A stretch of DNA of 64,000 nt from Blastomussa wellsi (taxonomy: Eukaryota; Cnidaria; Anthozoa; Scleractinia; Plerogyridae). The position numbers were made by a program, and so were the translations under genes. The notes beneath the pieces are model-generated. The model searched no databases and had not been told where the DNA came from. It saw only the letters and a list, made by a program, of their open reading frames with translations. Shown here one piece after another: positions 35,465 to 47,592 of the stretch (position 1 is its first letter; the number at the start of each line of letters is the position of its first letter). The DNA is taken from assembly GCA_947652115.1 (NCBI GenBank), contig OX393562.1, positions 15,250,252 through 15,314,251 on the forward strand. The letters run 5' to 3'.

Positions 35465-37145
35465 TTCTCATCTCTGTCTGATGCCAATACTGGCGTTCCT
35501 TTTGGACATTCAGTTATTAAAGCCAACGGCACAGATTTCTGTAAAAAGGCAAGTATTCTATAAATAGGCAATTATTTGAACTAAAGTGGGGTAATTGATT
35601 TAAAGCGGCACTGTCGCTTTAACGAGCATCACTTCAAAAACGCAACAGGCTAAAGACGTATTAAAACCAATGGAAACCTACTAATAGTGGTCCAGTTTCA
35701 TTACAATTACTACGCTAGTGTACCGAAGCTATAAGAGGACTGATAACATTTCCAAACCATTAGTAGCTATAGATTTCAACTTGAAAAAGTGAGAAAAGTT
35801 GTAAGTCATTCAAACTTAGCAAAAGCAATTTTGTTAGTACAAGGGACGACTTCCGTTAAACCATACCTTTCTATATGCCCAGTTTGGTTTGCTTGGTTCG
35901 CAAGGTATTGTGGTAAAATGTACAGCCGCCATATTTTTTCTTACGGTGCATTGCCGTCGTCCCTTCCTTCAACAATTTACTTTATGTTCTAGGCACATTT
36001 TGTAGTATCGGTGAAGTTGCATAGTCAAGACAGAAAAAGTTCTATTACAGTGCCCCTTTAAATTTGAGGGAAAGGGTGTTCATCAGCGGACTCAGAAGAA
36101 AACCTTTTGTGAACCTGTTCAATTGCAATGAAAAGCTGGCAGGCGAAAGCGTCTGACTCATTAAACTTTGTAAATATATATCGTTTTCTTCTTAGTGTTA
36201 CATAATTTGGTTTCACGTTTGCTATTTTATTTCATTAATACATACTTATATTAGTTATCCACCTCTTATCAATTGTCATGTAATTAATTTGTATACATTC
36301 GACCCTTCCCTTGTAAACTTATACTGTTGTACTCTGAGGGAGCCCACTATTTATAAGCCTTATGGTTTCTTTTTGGGCTTCCTAACCACATTGCTTTTGT
36401 GTAATTTCTGTATTCTCGTCTTTCCTTTCCTTTTTTCTGTGATGAAATAAAATAAACACATACATACTTTCAAAGAGATTGTTCCATGAAAATGTATTAT
36501 TACCCGTGATGTCTAGTGACCCCCTCGGTCGTCCCCCGGTAGAGAAGGAATATTCAATGAATTCAATTTTATAATATTGACGAAAACTGCGGGTTCAACA
36601 ATTCTCTAAGAGAAAAAGCCCAAACAAATCCAGTATTTAGTTTGGGATTGCTTTGTTCCACGTGTGTAACAGTGAGGGGTCACTCTCTTTTTCCTCTCTT
36701 GTTGAACTGATGCGTTCCCTACCCACCCCACCCAATCGACTAGTCAGCAGAAATAATTAATGCTTCAAATATCTCTGCCTGAATTCTTGCAGAAAAGAGG
36801 TCACAACATCGTGACAGTGGTCCAATACACGCAAGCAAGGGCTTTGATACGTACGGAAGTGTGCAGGCTGTTGCTGACATGAAAGGATTTATCGACAGTC
36901 TACCTAATAATTTGATCGTACTTATCGCAATACAGGATTCAACGAACCCTGGCACCGTTCAGCAGGTAGCAGGGGCGGAAAGTGCTCTGTACAGTCTTGG
37001 AGCTGTACCGCCGGTGGTGCCCCTGGTTCGTGAACCACGGCTGCTTGTTGGTTACAAAGGCTCGGAAAAGCCGGCGTGGATTCAACAGCGACATGGTGCG
37101 CGCAACATGGGAAGAGCGACAATTTCGATCGAGGTTGTTTTGTAG
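35465..37145 (+). pseudogene. truncated, frameshifted ILEI-domain gene copy
   Basis: Two pieces match the last two exons of the intact gene downstream: 35465-35548 (FGHSVIKANGTDFCKK) and 36793-37145 (KRGHNIVTV, then MKGFIDSLP and onward to ISIEVVL and TAG). In the second piece ten bases present in the intact copy (TCATTCCAAT) are missing after GTGACAGT, so the frame breaks and meets TGA near ACATGA; the downstream part is open again in the original frame. The GC donor at 35549 (AAAAAG|GCAAGT) is kept. PAN and EGF exons were not found upstream. AATAAA at 37338-37343 survives. A transcript using a new start at 36861 cannot be excluded. Confidence 0.7.
35598..36063. mobile_element. 466-bp MITE within the ILEI pseudogene intron
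   Basis: 17-bp inverted ends with one mismatch: ATTTAAAGCGGCACTGT and ACAGTGCCCCTTTAAAT. Non-coding. A diverged relative of its right half may lie at 43990-44130 (TGTTCTAGGCGCATT, then ACAGTGCCACTTTAT). Confidence 0.6.
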
Positions 37146-38518
37146 ATTACATTCGTCACAGGATCAAGTCCCTCTTCGATAAGCGTTCACTTTGAAACTT
37201 TTAGTTATCAGTTAAGATTTCTGCATGGTATATAACTCGGCTTATAGTAAGTTCATCTTGATCTTGATATTTGTAAACAATGGTTAATATCTCAACATAT
37301 AGTCCAGCTGTCAATCCAGAAACTACTATTGTAATTCAATAAAAAGAACTTCCATAAAGCTGTCACCCTCCCGATCAGTGCTCTGTTTTTGTATTTACGT
37401 GTCCGTCCCGATCAGGGTTCTTTTTTTGTATTTACACCCGTTTAGCGTCTAGCTGAATGTGATATACGAAGTTTAGCTCTGTTTTCAGCAAGCTCTTGAC
37501 AGATGAGAGTCTAAAATAGAGGGTTTAGACTAAAAAGTTCATTGACTTTCTAGTCGACCTCAATTGATTTCGTAACTCATTCAGTTTCCACGCGTTTGTG
37601 CACTGTCATTTCTGCACTTGACATATACTAACAAAAACGATTCATGCTAATATCTGGCAAACCATTATTTAGCGATCAACCCGCCTTTTAAATTTTGCGT
37701 GCGGCTTTATAGTCTTAGAAATCTCACGTGTCTTAACTGTTAAGTACCCGTACCATCCGTCTCGATTGAGATCCGAAATTCGAAATAACAGATACATAAC
37801 ATGAAAATGAAATAAAATAAAATAAAATTAAGGATATTTTGAAGCCTTCCACGATTGGGAAGTTAGCTGAATGCAAAATGCAAAGTCAATAATCTTGGAA
37901 AATCGTGAAAGTGGCTATAAGAGAACGTTTTCGCCTGTTATGACGGATAAAATTATTTAATTGCTTCCTTGGCAACCAAATTTTAAACTTGGTTGGGAAC
38001 CTGCCTCAAATCAACAGTGTTAATTAAAACCTTTAATGTTCTATTCATAAACACTACGCTGATTGGCAGATCTAGAGCGTATGTCAATTAATGACAAACA
38101 GCGCAGAAAGTTGAAATTAAGGGAAGAAAGTTTTTGTCATGCACAGTTGGAATAAACAAGCATTTGTACAACAACAAATGGCAACATTTGTTAGCCTTTG
38201 AAAAATTTACTCGTGCTTAATTATTTATTTCGAAATGCACTTGAGACCACATTAATAGGGTTTAAAATTTTTTTGTTTATAAACTTGGCTTCCACAGCAG
38301 ACAGGTTTATCAACTAAGTGACTTGATTCCGACAATATCACTAGTTCTTTGTACGACAATACGTCTGTTTCTAAACAAAGCAAAGTGAGAGTTCCAGACT
38401 CAACAAAACAACAAGCTAAAGTAAATAATTACTTCTGCAATTTCAATGCACAATATTCAAACCGTGGTCCCCCTCAAATAGAGGTCTGAACTGACGAGCT
38501 ACAGCAAACATTCTGACA

Positions 38519-38600
38519 ATGAAGGCAATATGTGTTTTATCCTACACAGCTCTATGCGTGATAATCTGCGACTACTTGGATGGCCGAGGGATAGTGAAAG
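38519..38600 (+). CDS. signal-peptide exon of PAN-EGF-ILEI gene
   Basis: ATG at 38519 opens MKAICVLSYTALCVIICDYL. The hydrophobic core spans about residues 4-17. It ends one base into a codon at a GTAAGT donor, which joins the PAN exon to make Ala-Cys. Confidence 0.75.
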
Positions 38601-41600
38601 GTAAGTTTGCTGCATTACATCGTAAAAATGAAAACTGCGGAAGGTGGTAAAGTGATTATCTGTTTTACTCTAGATACTTTACACGGGCATTGCGCAAGCC
38701 TAAGCGCAAATCTTTGTCCAGAAGGTTTTGTAGTGACTATGAAAGGGACACGTCTAGTCCAAACAGCCTCAACAAAGAGACCAGTTGCGAAAACTGAAGC
38801 AGTACACTATTAAATAAGATATGTGACGTTGAAGCTCGTCTTGTGCAATTAAGGTTTTGGTTCCTCTTGTTTATCTTTCCAAAATACGACAGAAAGCCTC
38901 TTAAAGAAATCTCCCATTTATGATCTGCAGTCGTAATGTTTGCACAAGCTGTCGTCAAGTTTTAGACATGTCTCTCACGCTGGGTACACAGTGACCCCAA
39001 AACGCTCACCTGCCTTAGTTTTGTTTTTGATGCGAGTTACCTGAAATTTTGCATAATATTAGAACTCGTCATTCTTATAACAATAGCATGTTTTTTGTTT
39101 TTTAATTTTGAAGTTTGACGTCAAAAAGGTGGCGCCAAAATACTTTTTAAGTATTATATGGAACATTTTATGACAGTTTCTGAAAGAACCTGTCACACAA
39201 ATCCTGAAACTGAAAAAATTCTGAAATATGTTAAAGTTGTGCCGTTTATTGAAGCTGTCATCAAACATTGAAATTTCAGAATGCCGATTTCTATCTTATT
39301 GCAAAATTTCAGTGAGCCTGTATCCTGTATAAAATGCAAAAAAGCTGAATGATCGTGAGCGTTTTGGGGTCACTTTGTGCTCACCGTGCATATTCTAGAT
39401 CCGTTTGTGTTTAATGGCTACCCTCAGGCCAAAATAGATTTCGATCATCAACAGTAGTTACCTTTCTTGCCGGAGACTTGATCTGTTCTCTCTTTCAAAA
39501 TTGCTACTTCTTGAATCGTTCCACTTCCACTACAGGACAACCACGGTTACTACAGGGTGTCACTAGCCTGTGTGCAGCCGTGTAATATTTCACAGCAGAC
39601 GGCTGTGTGCAGGCTAAGTGTCTTACCAGGGATAACTCTCCTCCTTATTAATAGCCCCCATTCTCGTCCCCAGAGCCGCTTGTCCCTCTTAGCCGGCTGG
39701 GCCTGTGCACGAGGAACAAGTGGCTCTGGGGACACACGATTTGATTTGCTGAAATCAAACAAAGGGAGTCCAATCACATCAGCCGTTTTAAAATCCTCTA
39801 TCGTTAGCATGTTTGAAACGGCTGATGTGATTGGGCTCCCTTTGTTTGATTTCAGCGAATCAAGTCGTCCCCAGGGCCACTTGTTCCTCGTGCACAGGTG
39901 CAGCCGGCTGAGAGGGACAAGTGGCTCTGGGGACGAGAATAAATAGGCCCATAAAAGTACAGAAAAAGGATAGAAAACATGATATTTAAAAGGTCCTGAG
40001 ATTAAAAAAAAAACAGACGCAAATAACGGTTGATTCATCTGAGAATTTTGAGAGCTAACTTGAGTAAAATGATTATTCATAATTGCCTTGGCATTATTTT
40101 GCTACTGTAGCAACTAACTTTTACACCCTAACCCTAACCCTGTGCTAAAACTGAAAAGGATATCGTTTACGACAAAAATAGTACAAAAAAGGAATATTTT
40201 ATCCAGAACTAATGAAATGGATCGTACTTTTCTTGCAGCTTGTAGAAACATTAACTTCATTACTAACTTAGAAAACAAGGCATTGCAAGGCCACGTGCTG
40301 AAAACTGTAAAAACAAAAGATTTTGACACCTGTCAGTTAAAATGCTACTTGGAGGACGACTGTGTGTCAATCAACTTTGCAGCCAATGGAGCTTGTGACC
40401 TCAATAACATCGACCACACCCAGAAACCTGATGATTTAATGGCAGCGACAGACACCAAATTTTCCTCTATTGAAGTAAGTGCACCTGTCGATATATACGT
40501 GCATCCATGTATGAAGTTGCTGCTTGTACCGGTCTTCCTTTTTTACTAGCGCTCTTTAACTAACTCTGTGTGTTGTGCCCTAACTAATCACGCAGTTAAA
40601 ATGCAGACCGAGTGGTGCGTTGTTTGCGACAGCCAAAACCCACAAAAAATTTCACTCCGGTATCGGAATTTTATGCACATATCAACATTGACTGGTAATG
40701 TAAAAAACGTCTTTTAAGTTCATCGGGAACAAAACATTAAGAAATGGAACGATGAAATTATTAAGTATTAATTTAGCTGCTAAAAGCTTTATCGAAAAGG
40801 ATTGTATCATTCCTTCAACTGATCTATTTTTATTTCTTATCGCTATTAGCAATTCAGCCTAATGTTTTTTAATAACATGTAAACATAATCAAGGATAAAT
40901 AAAAATATTAAGTTGAATAAAAGATAGTAATAAGAAGTAGACTCTTCTTAACATATTTTACTTTTCATAGAATCCTTGCGCCAGTTCTCCCTGTCACCAT
41001 CCTGACAATACTTGCCAAACCGGTTACACTGACTTTGGGTACAGATGTATATGCGCTAAAGATAGATACGTTGGCGAGCGATGCGAAAAAGGTATACCTA
41101 CTCTAACTAATTTCACAGCACTTTGCACCACCACCAACACCAACACCACCAACACCACCAAACAAGCTCCACTAGTACTGTCACTATCAGCAGCACACCA
41201 CACCACCACCACCAAACAGCAGCAACACTAATACCTCCACTATCACCACCACCGTCACCACCACACCACTACCAACATCGACACAAACGTCACCACCACC
41301 ATCCCTACACCACCACAAACACCACACCACCAACACCAACATTACACCATCACCACCAATACCACACCACTATCACCACCAATACCACACCACTATCACC
41401 ACCAATACCACACCACTATCACCACCAATACCACACCACTATCACCACCAATACCACACCACTATCACCGCCAATACCACACCACTATCACCACCAATAC
41501 CACACCACTATCACCACCAATACCACACCACTATCACCACCAATACCACACCACTATCACCACCAATACCACACCACTATCACCACCAATACCACACCAC

Positions 41601-43069
41601 TATCACCACCAATACCACCACCACTATCACCACCAATACCACACCACTATCATCACCACCACTACCAAAACCACGCCATTACCACGAACACCACGAACAC
41701 CAACACTATCAACAACAACAACAACAACACAAAAAAAGAACAGCTAAAATAGACCAATTCGGCTAACGTGTTTACATCCTTGTAACCACCCAATTCAGGT
41801 CATGTGATGATTCATTTGGGAGGTTACAATTGTGCAATTTGTCATACACAACTGATTACATGCAAATATGTACGAACAAAACAATTGTAACCTCCCAAAT
41901 GAATCATCACAAAAGCAACAAACAGGAAAAAACGTCAGCCGAATAGGTCTATTCAACGATTATCCGTTTTGCTCGGTTCATAAAGGTGTGGTTTGATGTT
42001 TTCAGTTGTTATCCCTATTTATGTTCAATCGTTTGCTGCTATGGACAAACCACACGGTAGTGTTTACTTTGGAAATTCAATTATTGACGTCAACGGAACA
42101 GACTACTGCAAAAAGGCAAGTCATCATGATTAATTAACGTCTCCATATGAAACCACAATGCAATTTTTCCAATCAACCTCTTTTGACGAATAAGTTTGAC
42201 ATCCCTGACAATTTTACACCGTGAGTAACCATGCCCATTTCTGTTTTGTTGGTTCGGGATCTGGTGAGATGAAGGCTGTTGCCATTCATTAGCTTTTTGT
42301 TTGATTGTCAACTTAGGAATGTGTTAACTTTCTCGATAATAATAGAAACAACATTAGAAACAACATTAACAACGAAACAACATAAAATACAGTTAAATAG
42401 AACGTACGAAAGAAATTCATTAACTCATTTTCTTGAGGTAGCCTGTTGACAATATATTTTCTAGAAAAAAGATCCATGTTAATTGTTAAATAGTCGCTCT
42501 ACTGCAGTGTTGTGTTGAAAACGTGATGCCTTATGTGATGTTTCGTAATCCGTGGAAGGTATTCAGGGGCCTCTTTCTAACTCTCCCATTTTGAAATGAA
42601 CAGAAGCATTTCCTTACATGCCCACTTTTCAAAGTAAGACAAAGCCAGTATCATGGTGACAAAAATCATTTAGGCTAAAAATATATTTATGATTGAACTT
42701 TTTCAGACAAGAGGTCACAACATCGTGACTGTTCATTCCAATGGCTCAATACACGCAAGCGAGGGCTTTGACACGTACGGAAGTGTGCAGGCTGTTGCTG
42801 ACATGAAAGGATTTATCGACAGTCTACCTGATAATTTGATCGAACTTATCGCAGTACATGACTCAGCGAAGCCTGGCACCGTTCAGCAGGTAGCAGGGGC
42901 GGAAAGTGCTCTGTACAGTCTTGGAGCTGTACCGCAGGTGGTGCCCCAGTTTCGTGAACCATGGCTGCGTATTGGTTACAAAGGCTCGGAAAAGCCGGCG
43001 TGGATTCAACAGCGACATGGTGCGCGCAACACGGGACCAGTGACAATTTCTATCGAGGTTGTTTTGTAG
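38519..43069 (+). CDS. secreted PAN-EGF-ILEI domain protein, five exons
   Basis: Exons 38519-38600, 40239-40474, 40971-41091, 42006-42115 and 42707-43069; phases 1, 0, 1, 0 agree and the 912 nt give 303 residues plus stop. Residues 1 to about 22 are a hydrophobic signal peptide (MKAICVLSYTALCVIIC). Residues 28-106 form a PAN/Apple module (DTCQLKCYLEDDCVSINF). Residues 107-146 are an EGF-like repeat with six cysteines. From about 158 to 303 is an ILEI/PANDER-type domain like those in FAM3 and CEMIP proteins (RGHNIVTV, GFDTYGS, FIDSLPDNLIELIAVHD, ALYSLGA, GYKG, ISIEVVL). Intron 4 begins with GC, not GT. The protein is probably secreted and binding; ligand and role are unknown. A defective copy lies just upstream. 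Confidence 0.85.
39660..39940. mobile_element. 281-bp palindromic MITE in intron 1
   Basis: Arms 39660-39699 and 39901-39940 (ATTCTCGTCCCCAGAGCC and onward) are inverted with two mismatches in 40. The interior is itself largely self-complementary (CAATCACATCAGCCGTTT against AAACGGCTGATGTGATTG), so the whole element can fold into one hairpin. Confidence 0.8.
40239..40474 (+). CDS. PAN/Apple-domain exon
   Basis: Encodes ACRNINFITNLENKALQGHV and onward. The CQLKCYLEDDC spacing, the following SINF and a later Cys before an Asp/Asn-rich stretch fit the PAN/Apple fold, a binding module. The acceptor is TTTCTTGCAG; the donor GTAAGT follows Ile-Glu. Confidence 0.82.
40971..41091 (+). CDS. EGF-like-domain exon
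   Basis: One exon equals one EGF repeat: NPCASSPCHHPDNTC, then YRCICAKDRYVGERC, with six cysteines in the expected 1-2-3-4-5-6 spacing. It starts in phase 0 and ends in phase 1. Confidence 0.85.
41120..41745 (+). repeat. CAC-rich minisatellite with 23-bp unit
   Basis: Core 41353-41650: about 12 units of ACCACCAATACCACACCACT plus ATC, 23 bases each. Flanks are irregular CCA/ACC repeats ending in an AAC run. The 209-codon open frame here cycles through reading frames and reflects composition only. Lies in intron 3 of the PAN-EGF-ILEI gene. Confidence 0.9.
41748..41953. mobile_element. 206-bp MITE in intron 3
   Basis: Outer inverted ends AATAGACCAATTCGGCTAAC and GTCAGCCGAATAGGTCTATT (two mismatches over 21). 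Inside is a perfect 30-bp inverted repeat, 41804-41833 with 41881-41910. It abuts the CAC-rich minisatellite. Confidence 0.75.
42006..43069 (+). CDS. ILEI-domain exons 4 and 5
   Basis: 42006-42115 encodes the first strands (GSVYFGNSIIDVNGTDYCKK) and 42707-43069 the rest of the domain to TAG. The split matches that of the upstream pseudogene exactly, including AAAAAG|GCAAGT as donor. ILEI domains carry the pattern RG.N.V and F.D..P......A..D followed by a G-K-G turn, all visible here. Confidence 0.83.
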
Positions 43070-43118
43070 CTTACTTTCGTCACAGGATCAAGTCACTCCT
43101 TTGAAACTTTTAGTTATC

Positions 43119-43124
43119 AATAAA
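43119..43124 (+). terminator. polyadenylation signal of PAN-EGF-ILEI gene
   Basis: AATAAA 50 bases after the stop codon, followed by a GT-rich stretch near 43155. Confidence 0.65.
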
Positions 43125-43563
43125 GATTTGTATTGTCAAATAGACTTAATAAGGTGTGTGCTTTCACAGACGTTCTAGGATGTGATTTGGCTTACAATAA
43201 GTTCGTCTTAACTTTGATTTGTTAACAAGCTCAAAAAAAATTACTTTGCAAGTGTACTAAAGCTTTACCTAAAGCTAAGTTTGTTTTACTCCTTCTGGCC
43301 ACAATCATAGGCGTGCGAGCCGGGAGGGTCGAGGGGGGCTGCAGCCCCCCCCCCCCCTAGTTTTGAAAATTGTCGACATTTTCCGGATAAAACGCTCATG
43401 ATTCGGGCAACAGCAGTTGGAAGAAAACTACCAAACAAACCGACAGCCTGTACCCAGCTGGTGTTTAGTTGAAATGGCAGGTTGCTTTATCAATAAGCGT
43501 GCAAATTACGAGCTTCTTGTTCTTTAATACAATTTTTGGGCGTTTATATACTGTTTTAAAGGT

Positions 43564-43721
43564 GGATTTCCACTGTCGCGTAATTTTTTAAGTGCGTAAA
43601 TAAAATTGTAGACGATGCATTGAAAACTTGCGTACACGTTTACGTTAGTCGTTCATACATTGCCTCTAAATTTTTTTACGCACGTAAACGCACGTAAAAA
43701 AATACGCGACAGTGGAAATCC
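43564..43721. mobile_element. 158-bp MITE
   Basis: Perfect 19-bp inverted ends, GGATTTCCACTGTCGCGTA and its complement, around repeated ACGCACGTAAA motifs. Non-coding. Confidence 0.7.
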
Positions 43722-44130
43722 CCGGGTAGTGTAGCAGCTATCCAAAACTATTTTTGTTTGTTATTGTAAGCAGCTTCTATTGTTTTCAAGACAAAGTCAT
43801 TGTTTCAATTGTTAAGTTTTTTGTTTAGGGCTAGGGTATCAAACCAATCACATTATATGTTAGGAAAGCTGCTACATCGCCCCGAAATCCACCTTAATGC
43901 TTACATATCATTTTGTAATTTCAGGGAGGTGACATACCCCCTCCGCACCACCCCACCCCCACCTAGTCCGATCACTCCGATGGTACCCGTACGCGTATGG
44001 CCACAATTTATTTCCCACCTTCCTCTTGATGTTCTAGGCGCATTCGTGTGTTAGCGAAACATCTTTGTCATAATTTTAGCGTCGTTTCACTATGACGAGC
44101 TAAACAATTCTCGTGACAGTGCCACTTTAT

Positions 44131-47100
44131 GAAAATAAGAACATATTTAATAACCTAAACAGCGAATAGCCTAAATTGACTGTTGTTGTGACTATTGACA
44201 GTAGACATCAATTATATAGGAACACTTTTAGGCCACCTTAGACAACTTTAGGTTGATACAGTGTGTGTTTTTAGTCACTCACGTTTTTCTTTGCCTCACC
44301 ATAATTGAAGAATAATAAATGAATATGTAATTATACACCTCATCCAGATACAAGCCAGGCTGGGTATCTTCGAAGGCTATTATTTGAAGGGTTAAATATA
44401 AAGAGGATATGTATATAAGCCTCATCGTGCAGCACGTTTAAGTGTAGAGCCCCACACGAAGTTATGAAGACTATTGTACAGTTCTTTGCTGGATCTTACG
44501 TAACTTGGAGATGAACGAACAGGAGCTCACTCAAAGAGCAGAAGACAGTTATTTAAAAATACACGGCTTGTTGCACACCAACCAAACATCAGGATCTCTA
44601 TTAAAGACATATCATGTTATTTGTTCCACGACTGCACCAGCAGTGATAAAGCTACTGGCATTAAATAAAAGTATTCGCAACAAGTCAATTTTACGGGCTC
44701 ACGACGGCAAGCGGTAATAAACAAAATACTAAGTTGCAATCCTTAAGTAACAGTTAAGTTTTCTAGTTTCAACACATCTCTCATTAATTATGACATTATG
44801 GCCAGAATCCACTGAAAACTGTACAGGCTGGAAACGGGACCGCGTGTATGCTTTCCAGGTACGAGATCTAACTTGATTATATCAGCTCGTAGACTTTGAC
44901 TATGCCAGAGAAGAAATACTGACATTGTTTTACGGATTCACACTTTCGCATTGTATTTTGCACCATATCTACACCAGTTAATACTGCAATCGTGCTGGTC
45001 TTAGATGGAGCGGCCGTGAAGACAAATTGAACACTAACATAGCGCTTCTATTTAAACCAGGATTAGGAAGGCAAAAACAAGGTGTGGAGAAGGACAAATC
45101 AGCAAGTCATTTCATTACAGCTACCCCGGCCCAGCTCCGTCTAAATTAACTGTTGTTGTTTTTCTATTTTAATTCAAGTACCATTACGTGATCTTATCAT
45201 TAATACCCCGCCTTGGCCCCACCTGTTTTAAAATCTGCCGCATGGACCCAACCTAATATAGCGCGACCTTTCAAGAGGAGTTTAAGCAGAAGTTTTCAAT
45301 ATATATATATATGCACTAAAACACCAATCCGGCAGGGGTGAAGTGAAGTTTTTACGCAAAACACTCTAATTTAAAGTACATGCTGACTAAATATAGAACC
45401 CCCTACCTTTCACGTTACATCAATTTTCGTTTCTTTTTGCTTATTTCTTATTCACCTGTACGTCAAATCGACCGCTGATTACGACTGAAGTTTAAATAGG
45501 TTCTGTAGCATCTTAATGCTCACATTGCAAAGAGAACTTTGCGCAAAAAAGATATAAAGAAAGCTAAAAGTATTGACCTAGGAAATGACGAAAAGAGTTA
45601 TAGAATAGTGTAGATGCTAGGAATTGGAATGAACAAAACAGGACACAAACTGAAAGTTGTAGTTTTAATCCACAGGGATAATTAAAATTAAAAGTAAAGT
45701 TCTTGCTGGGCTTTAAACCATGTTTTGAACATATCATGGTGTATACAATAGTGCTCAATGTTTTGATGTCCCCTAGAGTTCGATTTATATTGTTTTGAAT
45801 GCCCCCCTATGTCAATCAAATCTATACCTGTATGGCTTGTGCATTATACAGGACCTGCAAAGAGTCAAAAGTAAGAGCAGGGATTCGTGGACTCCCGGAC
45901 GATAAAGGGTCTTAATCATGAGCAACGGGAGTTTTATTTGACTCTGAATAAGAATACCAGATCGAGTTTTGAACTAGCGACTAGTCGTCCACTCACGCGC
46001 TGCCCACTATTCCCTCATAGATAATGAGAACTTGAAGTGTAATTGTTTAAATAAAAAATTCTTTGTTCTTTTACAAAAAGAAAGTAAACTGAATGAAAAC
46101 AATTCCAGAATAAATGAAAAGTGGCCCTGCCCTGTGTTCAAGTCTTTATTTGTGGTTATGATATGAAACGACTATATCGACAACAGCAGGCCTAGGCAAT
46201 CCAATTTATGGGATTATCACAATCAAGTCTAACAAGGTTAATTCTAGTAATTGTCCACAGTTCCATTCAAAATGGATGATGCTTTCAGTACTAGTGATCC
46301 TTGACCAAGCGAAAAGCTCAGTTCATTCTAAAACTTTTGACAAAAATTTGCGGACGATTTGTCTTTTTTATTCAAAGTTGATAATAAACTAAGTATTTTC
46401 GTCTTAATTCCCACCTACGCAGTTCTATCTCTGGAAGCTAATCCTTGAGCAGTTTGAAAAATAAATTTCAAATCAATAACAAAGCAAGTTCAGGTAGAAA
46501 ACGAGTGTTAAATACATTTGCCTTGAAGAGCTCCTCTTTTAAGTAGTTGATGATAAATCTCATTGGGGACGTCTAGTACGAGAATGAGACTGGGGACTAA
46601 ACTGTAGGCTTTATTCCTCTGATGTCATTCTGTGAAAGCCTTGAAAGAAAACGATAGCAATTCCTTATCCTTGGCTTTCAAGAGTTTTCATATCTTCCGG
46701 TAGAAAGTTAACGCCGCTTTTAAAACAGTTCCTTTGTTCAACCAGTTTCACTCAGTATTTTAAAATTTCTCCGCGGGCGAAGTTTAATATGCATCTCCAC
46801 TTGGAAGAGACAATTAATTACGTTCTAAGAAATCTTCTAAAAAGAACACGTCATCGTTTTGCTCTATGTCAAATACCCAAGCTTCAGCTTCAACGCCAAA
46901 ACAAAAAAGAAAAGAAATCAGTGTAAGTGGATTTTCCACTCGAAATATGTTTATTTCAAATTTTCAAACACAAAGTGTGAGATTCCATCGTTTTGTGGAA
47001 TGGCTCAAGATGAAACAAGAAAAAATAACCCTGCTTTGCAACTTAAGTCGCATAATGTCTCCATTAGTGCTTATATTGAACGCACCAAACACAAAACAAT

Positions 47101-47592
47101 GTCAAAATAGTGTAGGAAATATGCTTTTATTATTCTTTGCCCATTCTTCCGTAATATAGTTCACCCAGCTTTGAACCATTAAATAACGTGATACTACTAA
47201 TTTTTCCTTATAATACAAAGAATGATTTTAGCAGTAGAAAAAGACCGGAATTAAAAGACAATATGCACGATCGTTAAACTTACATAAACAAATGCAATTT
47301 GCGGTTTTCAAGTTGTGTTCATGAATTAATATCAATCGTCCGCACGCAACACAAAATTGCGTTGATCATAAGATCCAAACATAAGAACGAGCTAAACATT
47401 TTTTTCGTTATCAGCCTCGGCTTGCTCATTACATAAGTTAGAATGACTGGCAATTTTTCCGGATAAAATATGACCTCAATACAACTTCGTAAGACACTAA
47501 ATACATAAAATTAAATTATGATAATCCAGACGTTATATATAAATTATGTTCTTGTCCGTAATTCAAGTCTTTGTTCTATTGTTTTTGTCCTT
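44131..47592. other. intergenic, no gene supported
   Basis: A TATA-like stretch near 44413 (GTATATAAGCC) precedes ATG at 44464 (MKTIVQFFAGSY, then a possible GTAACT donor). No second exon could be joined, so no gene is called. A tRNA-derived SINE-like segment may lie at about 45880-46020 (minus strand, B-box-like GTTCAAAACTC). The rest is unique-looking AT-rich DNA. Confidence 0.35.

Noticed and set aside
40121..40140. Telomere-like CCCTAA repeats
   Set aside because: Only about two and a half units; too short for a telomeric or interstitial telomere tract.
41123..41752. 209-codon His/Thr/Pro-rich frame
   Set aside because: It is the translation of a 23-bp CAC-rich minisatellite inside an intron; the unit length is not a multiple of three.
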